Source: an uncultured Lachnospiraceae bacterium (GTDB lineage: Bacteria > Bacillota > Clostridia > Lachnospirales > Lachnospiraceae). From it: a DNA stretch of 64,000 nt. Every line of letters begins with the position of its first letter. Within the stretch, counting starts at the first letter, position 1. This document shows positions 9,688 to 19,063 of the stretch, in pieces. Where the stretch lies: assembly GCA_934320895.1 (NCBI GenBank), contig CAKRFY010000008.1:24881-88880 (forward strand), given 5' to 3'. A model generated the notes under the pieces. It was not told where the DNA came from. It worked only from the letters and a program-made list of their open reading frames with translations, and did no database searches. Position numbers and translations under genes: made by a program.

Positions 9688-11340
9688 ATGGTAAAGATGA
9701 CAGTGTGTGGTGTGATAAAGGAATATGAAGATGGAACTACATACAGAGAGGTAGCTAAAGAGTTTAAGACAAATTATAAATACGATATAATTCTTGCAAA
9801 AGAGGGTGCAACACTTATTGAATTAAATAAGAAGATAAAACCCGGTGGAGAGATAGAGTTTGTAGATATCTCGGATTCAAGTGGTCATAAAACATATGTC
9901 AGAGGTGTAAATCTTCTTATGCTGGATGCTTTCTATTCGGTATGTGAAGGAATGTCATTAAAGAATGTATTTATAAAATATATGATAGGCGACAGCTGTT
10001 ATTGTGAGGTTGAAGGAATAGAGATAACAGACGATCTTTTGCAGAAAGTAGAGAAAAAAATGCATGAGCTTGTCGATAGAGATATTCTGTTTGAAAAACG
10101 CGTAGTAAGCACTCAGGAGGCAATGGATATCTTTGAAAGACATAAGATGTACGATAAAAAGAAATTATTTGAATACAGAAGGGTATCCACAGCAAATATT
10201 TATTCATTGGATGGTTTTGAAGACTATTATTATGGATATATGCCTTCAAGTACGGGAATACTTAAATATTTTACCATAGAAAAATACGATAAAGGATTTG
10301 TGGTAAATATGCCGAATAAAAAGACACCGACAGATGTGAGAAATCATGTTCCAAGTCCTAAATTGTTTAAAACTCTTCAGGAAGCTGGAAACTGGGGGAA
10401 GATGGTCAATGTAAGTACAGTTGGTGCATTAAATGAGGTGATCGCAAATGGTGGCGCATCAGATCTTATCCTTGTACAGGAGGCATTGCAGGAGAAAAAG
10501 ATCGCACAGATAGCAGAAAAGATAGCTTGTGATACCAGCAAAAAGTTTGTGATGATAGCAGGGCCATCATCATCGGGAAAGACTTCATTTTCATATAGGT
10601 TATCCATTCAGCTTCGAACATTTGGCATAACGCCACATCCAATTTCTCTTGATAATTATTTCAAGAACAGGGAAGATACACCGATAGATGAAAATGGAAA
10701 TTATGATTTTGAATGTCTTGAGGCAATAGATGTAAAACAGTTTAATAAAGATATGACAGCGCTTCTGGCTGGAAAAACAGTTCAGATGCCAGTGTTTAAT
10801 TTCCTCACTGGACAGAGAGAATATAAGGGTGATTTTCTGAAACTTGGCAAAGATGATATTCTTGTACTTGAGGGTATTCATGGATTAAATGACCAACTTT
10901 CTTATTCTCTGCCAAAAGAGAGTAAATTTAAGATATATATAAGTGCGCTTACACAATTAAACATTGATGAGCACAATAGGATTTCAACAACAGACGGCAG
11001 ACTTATAAGACGAATGGTAAGAGATGCAAGAACAAGAGGGTCATCGGCAGCAAAGACTATTGCTATGTGGCCTTCCGTAAGAAGAGGTGAGGATAAATAT
11101 ATATTCCCATTTCAGGAGGAAGCTGATGTTATGTTTAACTCAGCACTTATATATGAGCTTGCGGTATTAAAGCCGTATGCAGAAGCAATATTATTTGGAA
11201 TACAAAAGGACGCACCGGAATATATCGAAGCAAAGAGATTGTTAAAATTTCTCGATTATTTCCTGACAATAAGCAGCGAAGGAATCCCTAAAAATTCTCT
11301 TATGCGTGAGTTTGTTGGCGGAAGTGTATTCAATGTTTAA
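9688..11340 (+). CDS. TGS-domain nucleoside (uridine-kinase-like) kinase
   Basis: The 550-residue product combines a TGS-like domain and a region resembling the threonyl-tRNA-synthetase second additional domain (about residues 1-220) with a phosphoribulokinase/uridine-kinase P-loop domain (Walker A GPSSSGKT near residue 292, substrate loop ISLDNYFKNREDTP). Such proteins are annotated as nucleoside kinases in Clostridia, and the in vivo substrate is not firmly established. The ATG at 9688 follows GGGGTG. The TGS part suggests nucleotide-dependent control or RNA contact; that is inference. Confidence 0.85.
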   Translation: MVKMTVCGVIKEYEDGTTYREVAKEFKTNYKYDIILAKEGATLIELNKKIKPGGEIEFVDISDSSGHKTYVRGVNLLMLDAFYSVCEGMSLKNVFIKYMIGDSCYCEVEGIEITDDLLQKVEKKMHELVDRDILFEKRVVSTQEAMDIFERHKMYDKKKLFEYRRVSTANIYSLDGFEDYYYGYMPSSTGILKYFTIEKYDKGFVVNMPNKKTPTDVRNHVPSPKLFKTLQEAGNWGKMVNVSTVGALNEVIANGGASDLILVQEALQEKKIAQIAEKIACDTSKKFVMIAGPSSSGKTSFSYRLSIQLRTFGITPHPISLDNYFKNREDTPIDENGNYDFECLEAIDVKQFNKDMTALLAGKTVQMPVFNFLTGQREYKGDFLKLGKDDILVLEGIHGLNDQLSYSLPKESKFKIYISALTQLNIDEHNRISTTDGRLIRRMVRDARTRGSSAAKTIAMWPSVRRGEDKYIFPFQEEADVMFNSALIYELAVLKPYAEAILFGIQKDAPEYIEAKRLLKFLDYFLTISSEGIPKNSLMREFVGGSVFNV

Positions 11341-11406
11341 CACTATCAAGGATATAATATGGAATAAAGAATATAGAGATAAACGACAGAAAGGAAACGA
11401 CATAAT

Positions 11407-12246
11407 ATGGCAAAAATAATTGACGGAAAAAAGATTTCACAGGAGATAAAGGATGAACTAAAGGAGAGAGTAGCGGCTCTTAAAGAAAAAGGTGTCGAAG
11501 TTACACTTGCAGTTATTCAGGTGGGAAATAATCCTGCTTCAACTGTCTATGTTGGAAATAAGAAAAAGGCATGTGCTTATGTCGGTATTAAGTCGCTTGC
11601 ATATGAACTTCCTGAGGAGACAACTGAGGAAGAACTTCTTGAACTTGTAGAGAAATTAAATAAAGATGATTCAGTAAATGGAATTCTGGTACAGCTTCCA
11701 CTTCCTAAACATATTGATGAGGATAAGGTTATAAAAACTATTGCTCCCAAAAAGGATGTTGACGGATTTCATCCTGAAAGTGTCGGTAAGCTTAGCATAG
11801 GACAGAAGGGTTTTGTTTCATGTACTCCTGCGGGTATCATACAGCTTTTAAAGCGTTCTGACATAGAGATTGACGGAAAAGAATGTGTTATTATAGGAAG
11901 AAGTAATATAGTAGGAAAACCTATGGCTATGCTTTTACTTAGAGAGAATGGAACTGTTACTATATGTCATTCACATACAAAAGATCTAAAAGAAGTTACA
12001 AGACGTGCAGATATACTTATCGTTGCGATAGGTAAGACTAAGTTTGTTACAGCAGATTATATCAAGGAGGGAGCTGTTGTCATTGATGTAGGAATGGACA
12101 GAGATGAGAATGGAAAACTCTGTGGTGATGTAGATTATGCTGATGTGGAGCCAAAGGCTGGTGCTATCACACCTGTTCCAGGTGGCGTAGGCCCTATGAC
12201 TATCGCAATGCTTATGCACAACTGTGTAAGTTCAGTAGAAGAATAA
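11407..12246 (+). CDS. folD: Bifunctional methylenetetrahydrofolate dehydrogenase/cyclohydrolase FolD
   Basis: FolD interconverts 5,10-methylene-THF and 10-formyl-THF for one-carbon metabolism. The 279-residue protein shows the folate-site motif [18 protein letters not shown] with the catalytic Lys, PLPKHIDE, and the NADP-binding signature [18 protein letters not shown], ending with [11 protein letters not shown]. Its length matches the family. The start ATG at 11407 follows AAAGGA. rimO begins 25 nt downstream, so the genes are probably co-transcribed. Confidence 0.97.
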   Translation: MAKIIDGKKISQEIKDELKERVAALKEKGVEVTLAVIQVGNNPASTVYVGNKKKACAYVGIKSLAYELPEETTEEELLELVEKLNKDDSVNGILVQLPLPKHIDEDKVIKTIAPKKDVDGFHPESVGKLSIGQKGFVSCTPAGIIQLLKRSDIEIDGKECVIIGRSNIVGKPMAMLLLRENGTVTICHSHTKDLKEVTRRADILIVAIGKTKFVTADYIKEGAVVIDVGMDRDENGKLCGDVDYADVEPKAGAITPVPGGVGPMTIAMLMHNCVSSVEE

Positions 12247-12271
12247 AAATAATATAGAAAAGAGGAATACA

Positions 12272-13597
12272 GTGAATATTTATTTTGTGTCGCTTGGCTG
12301 TGACAAGAACCTTGTGGACAGTGAGATGATGATAACATCTCTTAGAAAGAATGGATTTGTTCTTACGGATGATATAAATGAAGCTGATGTTATAGTTGTA
12401 AATACCTGTTGCTTTATCGGTGATGCGAAAGAGGAAAGTATCAATACACTTATAGAGATGGGTGGCTACAAAGAAGGCAGATGTAAGCTGCTTGTTGCGG
12501 CAGGATGTCTTGCTCAGAGATATCACAATGAGATAAAGGAGGATATTCCAGAAGTTGACCTTATTGTTGGTACTATGGGATATGAAGATCTGTCAGAAAA
12601 GATAAATGAGGCACTTGGAGGAAAGGGAGTTTTAGAATCGTTAAAGGATATAGATTATCTTCCAACACCGCTTACCGACAGGGACAGCATGTCTGGTGGG
12701 TATTATGCGTATTTAAAAATCGCAGAAGGGTGTGATAAGTGCTGTACTTATTGCGTTATCCCTAAGGTGAGAGGACATTACAGAAGTGTTCCTATGGATA
12801 ATCTTATCGCGCAGGCAAAACATCTTGTTGCAAATGGGGCAAGGGAACTTATCCTTGTTGCACAGGAGACAACTCTTTATGGTAAAGACATTTACGGAAA
12901 AAAGAGCCTTCCAAAACTTTTAGAGGAACTTTCAAAGATTGATGAGCTTAAGTGGATAAGAATATTGTACTGCTATCCTGAGGAGATTACAGATGAACTT
13001 ATATCTGCGATTAAAAATCTTCCAAAAGTTTGTCATTATCTTGATATGCCTATACAGCATGGTTCAGATGATGTACTTAGAAGAATGGGAAGATGGACGA
13101 ACAGGGAGCAGATAGAAAAAACTGTTTCAAAACTTAGAAGAGAAATTCCTGATATTGCACTTAGGACAACTCTTATTACCGGATTTCCTGGAGAGACAGA
13201 GGATGATTTTGAACAGGTAAAAGAGTTTGTTAAGAAAATGGAATTTGACAGGCTTGGTGTATTTACTTATTCAAGAGAGGAAGATACGCCGGCAGCTGAT
13301 ATGGAAGATCAGATAGATGAGGAAGTAAAAGAGGCAAGGCGTGATGAGATAATGCAGATACAGCAGGACATTGCCTTTGATAAAAGCAATTCAAGAGTGG
13401 GAGAGATATACGAAGTAATGATCGAAGGAAGACTTCCTGATGAAGGAGTATATATTGCCAGAACATACATGGATGCTCCTGATGTTGACGGATATGTTTT
13501 CATTCAGTCAGATTATAATCTTGATTCGGGTGATTTTGTTAAGGTTGAGATAACAAGATCAGACGAGTATGATCTTATAGCTGATATAATAGAATGA
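12272..13597 (+). CDS. rimO: Ribosomal protein S12 methylthiotransferase RimO
   Basis: This radical-SAM methylthiotransferase modifies the conserved Asp of ribosomal protein S12. The 441-residue chain begins MNIYFVSLGCDKNLVDSEMM from a GTG codon, which is the RimO hallmark as opposed to MiaB. It has the CxxxCxxC motif in GCDKCCTYCVIPKVRGHYRS, and a TRAM domain at the C-terminus. It is 14 nt from pgsA, an arrangement common in Clostridia. Confidence 0.97.
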   Translation: MNIYFVSLGCDKNLVDSEMMITSLRKNGFVLTDDINEADVIVVNTCCFIGDAKEESINTLIEMGGYKEGRCKLLVAAGCLAQRYHNEIKEDIPEVDLIVGTMGYEDLSEKINEALGGKGVLESLKDIDYLPTPLTDRDSMSGGYYAYLKIAEGCDKCCTYCVIPKVRGHYRSVPMDNLIAQAKHLVANGARELILVAQETTLYGKDIYGKKSLPKLLEELSKIDELKWIRILYCYPEEITDELISAIKNLPKVCHYLDMPIQHGSDDVLRRMGRWTNREQIEKTVSKLRREIPDIALRTTLITGFPGETEDDFEQVKEFVKKMEFDRLGVFTYSREEDTPAADMEDQIDEEVKEARRDEIMQIQQDIAFDKSNSRVGEIYEVMIEGRLPDEGVYIARTYMDAPDVDGYVFIQSDYNLDSGDFVKVEITRSDEYDLIADIIE

Positions 13598-13611
13598 GAG
13601 GTTGAATTAGT

Positions 13612-14160
13612 ATGAATCTACCAAATAAAATAACAATGTTGAGAGTTATAATGATACCGTTTTTTGCGTTTTTTATGCTTACTGATGTGGTTGAAGGTTC
13701 TAAGTATATTGCCGTTGCAATTTTTATAGTAGCGTCACTTACTGATACACTTGACGGATTTATTGCAAGAAAATATAATCTTGTATCAAATTTTGGAAAG
13801 TTTATGGATCCGCTTGCAGATAAGCTGCTTGTCAGTACGGCACTTATATGTTTTGTATCAATACCTGACAATCCGATGCCGGTATGGGGCGTTATCGTTA
13901 TAATAAGCAGGGAATTTATAATAAGCGGTTTCAGACTTGTTGCAGCAAATGAGGGAATTGTTTTAGCTGCAAGTTGGTGGGGGAAGATAAAAACAACCGT
14001 ACAGATGGTTATGTCTGTACTTCTTATAGTAAACTTTAGCGGTGAGGTGATAGATATTATTGAAAATATATTTATCTATGCTGCAATCGCATTGACGGTA
14101 ATATCACTTGTAGATTATCTTGTTAAGAACTGGAAGGTTCTTGATGATGGCAATATGTAA
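13612..14160 (+). CDS. pgsA: CDP-diacylglycerol--glycerol-3-phosphate 3-phosphatidyltransferase
   Basis: PgsA makes phosphatidylglycerol phosphate, the committed step of anionic phospholipid synthesis. The 182-residue membrane protein carries the CDP-alcohol phosphotransferase motif (DTLDGFIARKYN, then GKFMDPLADK) near residues 45-70, with all the Asp residues that bind metal and substrate. Several hydrophobic segments follow. It lies between rimO and the HI0933-type oxidoreductase on the same strand with short gaps. Confidence 0.95.
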   Translation: MNLPNKITMLRVIMIPFFAFFMLTDVVEGSKYIAVAIFIVASLTDTLDGFIARKYNLVSNFGKFMDPLADKLLVSTALICFVSIPDNPMPVWGVIVIISREFIISGFRLVAANEGIVLAASWWGKIKTTVQMVMSVLLIVNFSGEVIDIIENIFIYAAIALTVISLVDYLVKNWKVLDDGNM

Positions 14161-14180
14161 TCTGGAAAGGCTGACAAAGG

Positions 14181-15413
14181 ATGAGTAAAGTAATAGTTGT
14201 CGGAGGCGGGGCAGCAGGCATGATGGCTGCCATATCTGCAGCAGAGTCGGGAGCAGATGATGTAGTTATTATGGAAAAAAATGAGAAACTTGGTAAAAAA
14301 GTTTACATTACAGGCAAGGGAAGATGTAATATAACAAATGATAGTGATGTTGAAAATTTACTAAAAAATGTCAGGTCAAATCCTAAGTTTCTGTATAGTG
14401 CTTTTTACACATTTGACAGTTACAGGATGATGGAATTTCTTAAAAGCGAAGGCTTAAAGATAAAGACGGAGAGAGGAAACAGAGTATTTCCTGAATCGGA
14501 TAGATCATCTGATGTGATAAGGACATTGAAAAAAGCACTTGAAAAAAGAAAAGTAAAGATACTTTTAAATACTAGGGTAACGGATATCGAGATTGAGGAT
14601 GGCATATGCAGCGGCGTTGTTGCTCAGTCGGGGAATAAGAGTGAGAGATACAGCGCAGATAAAGTTATTATTGCAACAGGTGGATGTTCTTATCAGTCGA
14701 CTGGCTCGACAGGAGATGGTTACAGATTTGCAAAAGAAGCCGATATAAAGGTAACCAGTTGTTATCCGTCGCTTGTTCCGTTTAATATTGATTCTGATAT
14801 CCCAAAAAGATTGCAGGGTCTTTCACTAAGGAATGTTAAGATGACACTTACTGATAAGGGCAAAGTTTTGTATGAGGAACTCGGCGAGATGTTGTTTACT
14901 CATTTTGGGGTAAGCGGTCCACTTGTATTGAGTGCGAGTACACTTGTGTCAGGAAAGGATTTGTCAGAGACAAAGATAAGTATAGACTTAAAGCCGGCTC
15001 TCTCAGTGGAACAACTTGATGAAAGAATATTAAGAGATTTTTCTGAAAATAAAAACAGTTACTTTAAAAATAGTCTTTCAAGACTTCTTCCGGCAAAACT
15101 GATACCTGTTATAGTTGAACTTTCGGGCATTGATGAGCACAAGCAGGTAAACAATGTAACAAAAGAAGAAAGACATAATCTTGTCAATCTTTTAAAAGGG
15201 TTTACATTTAAGATTGACAGCCTGCGTGGATTTAATGAAGCTATCATAACAAAAGGCGGTGTATCTGTTAAGGAGATAAATCCCACAACTATGGAAGCTA
15301 AAAAGGTAAAGGGGCTTTTCTTTGCAGGTGAGGTTCTTGACCTTGATGCAGTTACAGGAGGATACAATCTGCAGATAGCCTGGTCTACAGGGTATCTTGC
15401 AGGACTAAACTAA
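14181..15413 (+). CDS. HI0933-family NAD(P)/FAD-dependent oxidoreductase
   Basis: This is a 410-residue flavoprotein of the HI0933/YhiN family (BaiN-like). The N-terminal Rossmann motif VVGGGAAGMMAAISAAESG binds FAD, then come EKNEKLGKKVYITGKGRCN, the ATGGCSYQSTGSTGDG segment, and the C-terminal GEVLDLDAVTGGYNLQIAWSTG. The family is widespread in Clostridia. Some members act as reductases on bile acids or other hydrophobic substrates, but the role here cannot be inferred. It is located before cmk, as in many Lachnospiraceae. Confidence 0.92.
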   Translation: MSKVIVVGGGAAGMMAAISAAESGADDVVIMEKNEKLGKKVYITGKGRCNITNDSDVENLLKNVRSNPKFLYSAFYTFDSYRMMEFLKSEGLKIKTERGNRVFPESDRSSDVIRTLKKALEKRKVKILLNTRVTDIEIEDGICSGVVAQSGNKSERYSADKVIIATGGCSYQSTGSTGDGYRFAKEADIKVTSCYPSLVPFNIDSDIPKRLQGLSLRNVKMTLTDKGKVLYEELGEMLFTHFGVSGPLVLSASTLVSGKDLSETKISIDLKPALSVEQLDERILRDFSENKNSYFKNSLSRLLPAKLIPVIVELSGIDEHKQVNNVTKEERHNLVNLLKGFTFKIDSLRGFNEAIITKGGVSVKEINPTTMEAKKVKGLFFAGEVLDLDAVTGGYNLQIAWSTGYLAGLN

Positions 15414-15465
15414 AATAAAAATAAAATTAGTGTGCAAAAAAACGTGCGCAGAAATGAGGATTATT

Positions 15466-16128
15466 ATGTATAATATTGCGATAGATGGACCGGCGGGTGC
15501 CGGAAAAAGTACGATAGCTAAAAAAGCAGCAAAGAAACTTGATTTTATTTATGTTGATACAGGTGCAATGTATAGAGCGATAGCTTTATATTTTATAAGA
15601 AATGGTGTTAATGCAGAGGACGAAAAGACTCTCAGTGAAAAATGTGGTGACATAGATGTGTCGATCGATTATGTCGATGGCGCACAGCAGGTTATCTTAA
15701 ATGGGGAAAATGTAAATGATCTTATCAGAACTGAGCAGGTAAGTATGATGACATCAGACATCTCAAAATATCCGGCTGTAAGAGAAAAACTGCTTAACCT
15801 TCAGAGACAGCTTGCTGCACAGAAAAATGTTATAATGGATGGAAGAGATATTGGAACATGTGTGCTTCCTGCTGCAAAGACAAAAATCTTTCTTACTGCC
15901 AGTGCAAGAGAAAGGGCAAGGAGAAGATACAAAGAGCAGGTTGAAAGAGGGATCGAATGTGATATAGACCAGATAGAAAAAGATATCATTGCCAGAGACA
16001 AGCAGGATATGAACAGAGAGATAGCACCGTTAAAACAGGCTGAGGATGCTGTGCTTATTGATTCCTCTGATATGAACATAGAACAGGTTGTTGACGCTAT
16101 AATCGAGGTTTTTGAAAAAACAAAATAA
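15466..16128 (+). CDS. cmk: Cytidylate kinase
   Basis: Cmk phosphorylates CMP and dCMP. The product (220 residues) starts MYNIAIDGPAGAGKST with the Walker A loop and contains VDTGAMYRA, the VIMDGRDIGTCVLP substrate segment and the lid region. The frame is open upstream to 15430, but GAGGA at 15456-15460 points to the ATG at 15466. It is followed 8 nt later by ispH; the cmk-ispH-rpsA order is conserved in Clostridia. Confidence 0.97.
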   Translation: MYNIAIDGPAGAGKSTIAKKAAKKLDFIYVDTGAMYRAIALYFIRNGVNAEDEKTLSEKCGDIDVSIDYVDGAQQVILNGENVNDLIRTEQVSMMTSDISKYPAVREKLLNLQRQLAAQKNVIMDGRDIGTCVLPAAKTKIFLTASARERARRRYKEQVERGIECDIDQIEKDIIARDKQDMNREIAPLKQAEDAVLIDSSDMNIEQVVDAIIEVFEKTK

Positions 16129-16136
16129 GGAGCGAT

Positions 16137-16985
16137 ATGAGAAAAGTAATAACTGCGAAAAGTGCAGGATTTTGTTTTGGGGTTAAGCGTGCCGTTGATA
16201 TGGTATACGCCGAAGCGGATAAAGATAACACAGTGTTTACACTCGGACCTATAATTCATAACGAGCAGGTGGTTGAAGATTTAGAAAAAAAAGGTGTAAA
16301 AGTCATAGATTCTGTTAATGATATAGATAAAGGGGAAAATACAACTGTTATAATACGCTCACATGGTGTGCCTGAAAAAGTTATAGACATGCTTAGAGAG
16401 AAAAAAGTAAATATTGTTGATGCGACATGTCCATTTGTATCAAAAATACACAAAATAGTTAAAAAGGCATCAGAGGAAGGAAAAACTGTTATAATAATAG
16501 GAAGCGATAATCATCCTGAGGTTGATGGGATAAAGGGCTGGTGCGTAAACGAGCCGGTCGTTTTAGAAAGTGTCGAAGAAGCCCGAAAGTTTACCTCTGA
16601 TAGTACAAAAAAACTGTGTGTTGTATCACAAACGACATTTAATTACAAGAAATTCAAAGATATAGTTGATATTTTATCCAAAAAGAGTTATGATATAGAT
16701 GTTATGAATACAATTTGCAACGCTACTGAAGAGCGTCAGACAGAAGCGGGTACTATTGCGAGGCAATCCGACGCGATGTTAGTAATAGGTGGAAAACATA
16801 GTTCAAACACCCAGAAACTTTATGAAATTTGTAGAAAAGAGTGTGAGAACACATATTTTATACAGACACTTGATGACCTGGATTTGAAGCAATTTCAATC
16901 TTTTCGTAGCGTGGGTATTACTGCCGGGGCTTCAACCCCAAATAATATTATTAAGGAGGTTCAATCATATGTCAGAAATGAATAA
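16137..16985 (+). CDS. ispH: 4-hydroxy-3-methylbut-2-enyl diphosphate reductase
   Basis: IspH (LytB) is the [4Fe-4S] enzyme that makes IPP and DMAPP in the MEP pathway. The 282-residue chain holds the three cluster cysteines in SAGFCFGVKRAV, VDATCPFVSKIHK and NTICNATEERQ, plus conserved His/Glu segments. Many relatives have ispH fused in frame to an S1-domain protein. Here the two frames differ: ispH ends at 16985 while the S1 gene starts at 16969, a 17-nt overlap. Confidence 0.97.
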   Translation: MRKVITAKSAGFCFGVKRAVDMVYAEADKDNTVFTLGPIIHNEQVVEDLEKKGVKVIDSVNDIDKGENTTVIIRSHGVPEKVIDMLREKKVNIVDATCPFVSKIHKIVKKASEEGKTVIIIGSDNHPEVDGIKGWCVNEPVVLESVEEARKFTSDSTKKLCVVSQTTFNYKKFKDIVDILSKKSYDIDVMNTICNATEERQTEAGTIARQSDAMLVIGGKHSSNTQKLYEICRKECENTYFIQTLDDLDLKQFQSFRSVGITAGASTPNNIIKEVQSYVRNE

Positions 16986-18063
16986 TGAATTTGAACAGTT
17001 ATTGGAAGAATCATTAGTAACAATCCACAATGGAGAGATTGTAGAAGGGACAGTTATCAGCGTTAAGGAAGACGAGATCATCTTAAATATCGGCTACAAG
17101 GCTGACGGTATTATTACAAGAAATGAATACAGCAATCAGTCAGGCATCGACCTTAGAGAAGTTGTTAAAGAGGGCGATAAGATGAAAGCTAAAGTTCTTA
17201 AGGTAAACGATGGTGAAGGACAGGTTCTCCTCACATACAAGCGTTTAGCTATGGAACAGAGCAATGAGCACATCAAAGAAGCTTTTGAAAACCATACTGT
17301 ATTAAAAGCAACTGTAACAGATGTATTGACAGGTGGTTTAAGTGTTGTTGTTGAAGAAACAAAGGTATTTATTCCTGCAAGTCTTGTATCAGACACATAT
17401 GAGAAAGATCTTTCAAAATACGCAGGACAGGAAATAGAGTTCGTTATCAGTGAGTTCAATCCTAAGAAGAGAAGAATTATCGGTGACAGAAAGCAGCTTT
17501 TAGTTGCTGAGAAGAAGAAACTCCAGGAAGAGTTATTCGCAAGAATCCATGTAGGAGATGTTGTTGAGGGTACAGTTAAGAATCTTACAGATTTTGGTGC
17601 ATTTATCGATTTAGGTGGTGCAGATGGACTTCTCCATATTTCAGAAATGTCATGGGGACGTGTTGAAAATCCTAGAAAAGTATTTAATGTTGGTGACAAG
17701 ACAAAAGTTCTTATCAAAGATATCAAGGATGATAAGATCGCACTCAGCCTTAAGTTTGAGGATCAGAATCCTTGGTTAAATGCAGCTGACAAGTATAGTG
17801 TTGGCTCAGTAGTTAAAGGTAAAGTTGCCAGAATGGCAGACTTTGGTGCATTTATCGAGCTTGAGCCTGGTGTTGATGCATTACTTCATGTTTCACAGAT
17901 TTCAAAAGAGCATGTTGACAAGCCATCAGATGCATTAAAGGTTGGACAGGAAATCGAAGCAAAAGTTGTTGATTTTAATCCTGATGATCACAAGATAAGT
18001 TTGAGTATTAAAGCTCTTTTAAATGATAATGAGTCAGAGGAAGAGGAAGAAGTTACAGAGTAA
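16969..18063 (+). CDS. rpsA: 30S ribosomal protein S1-like, four S1 domains
   Basis: This is a 364-residue RNA-binding protein with four OB-fold S1 repeats at about residues 17-88, 103-172, 188-258 and 274-345, and an acidic tail (EEEEEVTE). The third and fourth repeats (GTVKNLTDFGAFIDLGGADG, GKVARMADFGAFIELEPG) are the most canonical. The protein probably supports mRNA binding or translation, though S1 of low-GC Gram-positives is not equivalent to the six-domain E. coli protein. The AAGGAGG site lies inside the end of ispH, 9 nt before the ATG. Codon use appears more optimised than in its neighbours, suggesting high expression. A strong terminator follows. Confidence 0.92.
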   Translation: MSEMNNEFEQLLEESLVTIHNGEIVEGTVISVKEDEIILNIGYKADGIITRNEYSNQSGIDLREVVKEGDKMKAKVLKVNDGEGQVLLTYKRLAMEQSNEHIKEAFENHTVLKATVTDVLTGGLSVVVEETKVFIPASLVSDTYEKDLSKYAGQEIEFVISEFNPKKRRIIGDRKQLLVAEKKKLQEELFARIHVGDVVEGTVKNLTDFGAFIDLGGADGLLHISEMSWGRVENPRKVFNVGDKTKVLIKDIKDDKIALSLKFEDQNPWLNAADKYSVGSVVKGKVARMADFGAFIELEPGVDALLHVSQISKEHVDKPSDALKVGQEIEAKVVDFNPDDHKISLSIKALLNDNESEEEEEVTE

Positions 18064-18094
18064 TTTTTATTGAGTGGGACACAGGATGTTCTTT

Positions 18095-18132
18095 AATACG
18101 CCAATCCGGTTGTTCGGATTGGCGTATTTTAA
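18095..18132 (+). terminator. Rho-independent terminator after rpsA
   Basis: AATACGCCAATCCG (18095-18108) and CGGATTGGCGTATT (18115-18128) form a perfect 14-bp stem with a 6-nt loop, followed by TT. Confidence 0.88.
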
Positions 18133-18147
18133 TAAGGAGGGAAGAAG

Positions 18148-18930
18148 ATGGGCGATTATGAAAAGTTTAAAGAAAAGGTGTATCAGCTTACAAAGATAGA
18201 TCTTAGCAGTTACAAAGAAAGACAGATGAAAAGACGTATAGATTCGCTGATAACTAAAAATAAGATACATAGTTATGATGAATATATCGAGGTTATAAAA
18301 AAAGATAAAAAAATGCTTGATGATTTTGTTACATACCTTACGATAAATGTATCTGAATTTTATCGTAATCCTGAACAATGGAAACTTTTGGAAAACGAAA
18401 TTCTTCCATATCTTTTTGAATGTTTTGGAAATGACCTTAAAATATGGAGTGCAGCATGCTCGACGGGAGACGAGCCATACACACTTGTAATGCTGTTGTC
18501 AAAATTTATTCCATTAAATAAGATTAAGGTTATTGCAACGGATTTAGACAGAGTGGTACTTGAAAAGGCACATGTAGGTCTTTACGATGAAAAAAGTCTG
18601 AAAGGTCTTCCTAAAGAGTATATAACGAAGTATTTTAAAAAAGTTGGCACGAGAAGTTATCAGATTTCAGATGAAATAAAAAAGCGTGTAGAATTTAAAC
18701 AGCACAACCTACTTAAAGATGCGTATCCTACAGGTTGTAATATGATCATATGCAGGAATGTAATGATTTATTTTACAGAGGAAGCGAAAGCAGAAATATA
18801 TAAGAAGTTTAATGCATCACTCAAGAATGATGGTATTTTGTTTGTGGGAAGTACAGAGCAGATCATATCACCAGGTGAATCGGGATTTGCAACATATAAA
18901 TCATTCTTCTATAAAAAAGCGGCTCATTAA
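18148..18930 (+). CDS. cheR: CheR-family protein-glutamate O-methyltransferase
   Basis: CheR methylates glutamates of chemoreceptors using SAM. The 260-residue protein has the N-terminal helical domain (about 1-75) and the SAM-binding fold with AACSTGDEPYTLVMLL, ATDLD and IICRNVMIYF. No other chemotaxis gene is adjacent; orphan cheR at this site is seen in other Lachnospiraceae. The ATG follows AAGGAGGG. It sits between two terminators, so it is expected to be expressed on its own. Confidence 0.9.
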   Translation: MGDYEKFKEKVYQLTKIDLSSYKERQMKRRIDSLITKNKIHSYDEYIEVIKKDKKMLDDFVTYLTINVSEFYRNPEQWKLLENEILPYLFECFGNDLKIWSAACSTGDEPYTLVMLLSKFIPLNKIKVIATDLDRVVLEKAHVGLYDEKSLKGLPKEYITKYFKKVGTRSYQISDEIKKRVEFKQHNLLKDAYPTGCNMIICRNVMIYFTEEAKAEIYKKFNASLKNDGILFVGSTEQIISPGESGFATYKSFFYKKAAH

Positions 18931-18946
18931 TGGGCCGCTTTTTTAG
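18914..18946 (+). terminator. Rho-independent terminator overlapping the cheR stop codon
   Basis: AAAAAGCGGCTC (18914-18925) pairs with GGGCCGCTTTTT (18932-18943) around the loop ATTAAT, with one U-G pair. The cheR stop codon lies in the loop. A T run completes the signal. Confidence 0.9.
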
Positions 18947-18961
18947 AAAAACGCATTTAAC

Positions 18962-18990
18962 TTGCACTATTGTCATTTTTTTAGTAAAAT
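18962..18990 (+). promoter_or_regulatory. sigma-A promoter of the plsX operon
   Basis: TTGCAC (18962-18967), a 17-nt spacer and TAAAAT (18985-18990) lie after the cheR terminator and about 75 nt before plsX. No FapR-like operator was recognised. Confidence 0.65.
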
Positions 18991-19063
18991 GAAGATTGTG
19001 TATAAAAGTATGGACGAAAATAAGTTCTTTTATGTAAAAAATAAATGCAGTATGAGGTGAAAT

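Noticed and set aside
17136..17726. Minus-strand open frame of 196 codons inside rpsA
   Set aside because: Antisense shadow of the conserved S1 domains, with no start signal.
16137..18063. ispH-rpsA as one gene broken by a frameshift
   Set aside because: The second gene has its own AAGGAGG site 9 nt before an ATG, so two overlapping genes are the simpler reading, though a fusion exists in other species.
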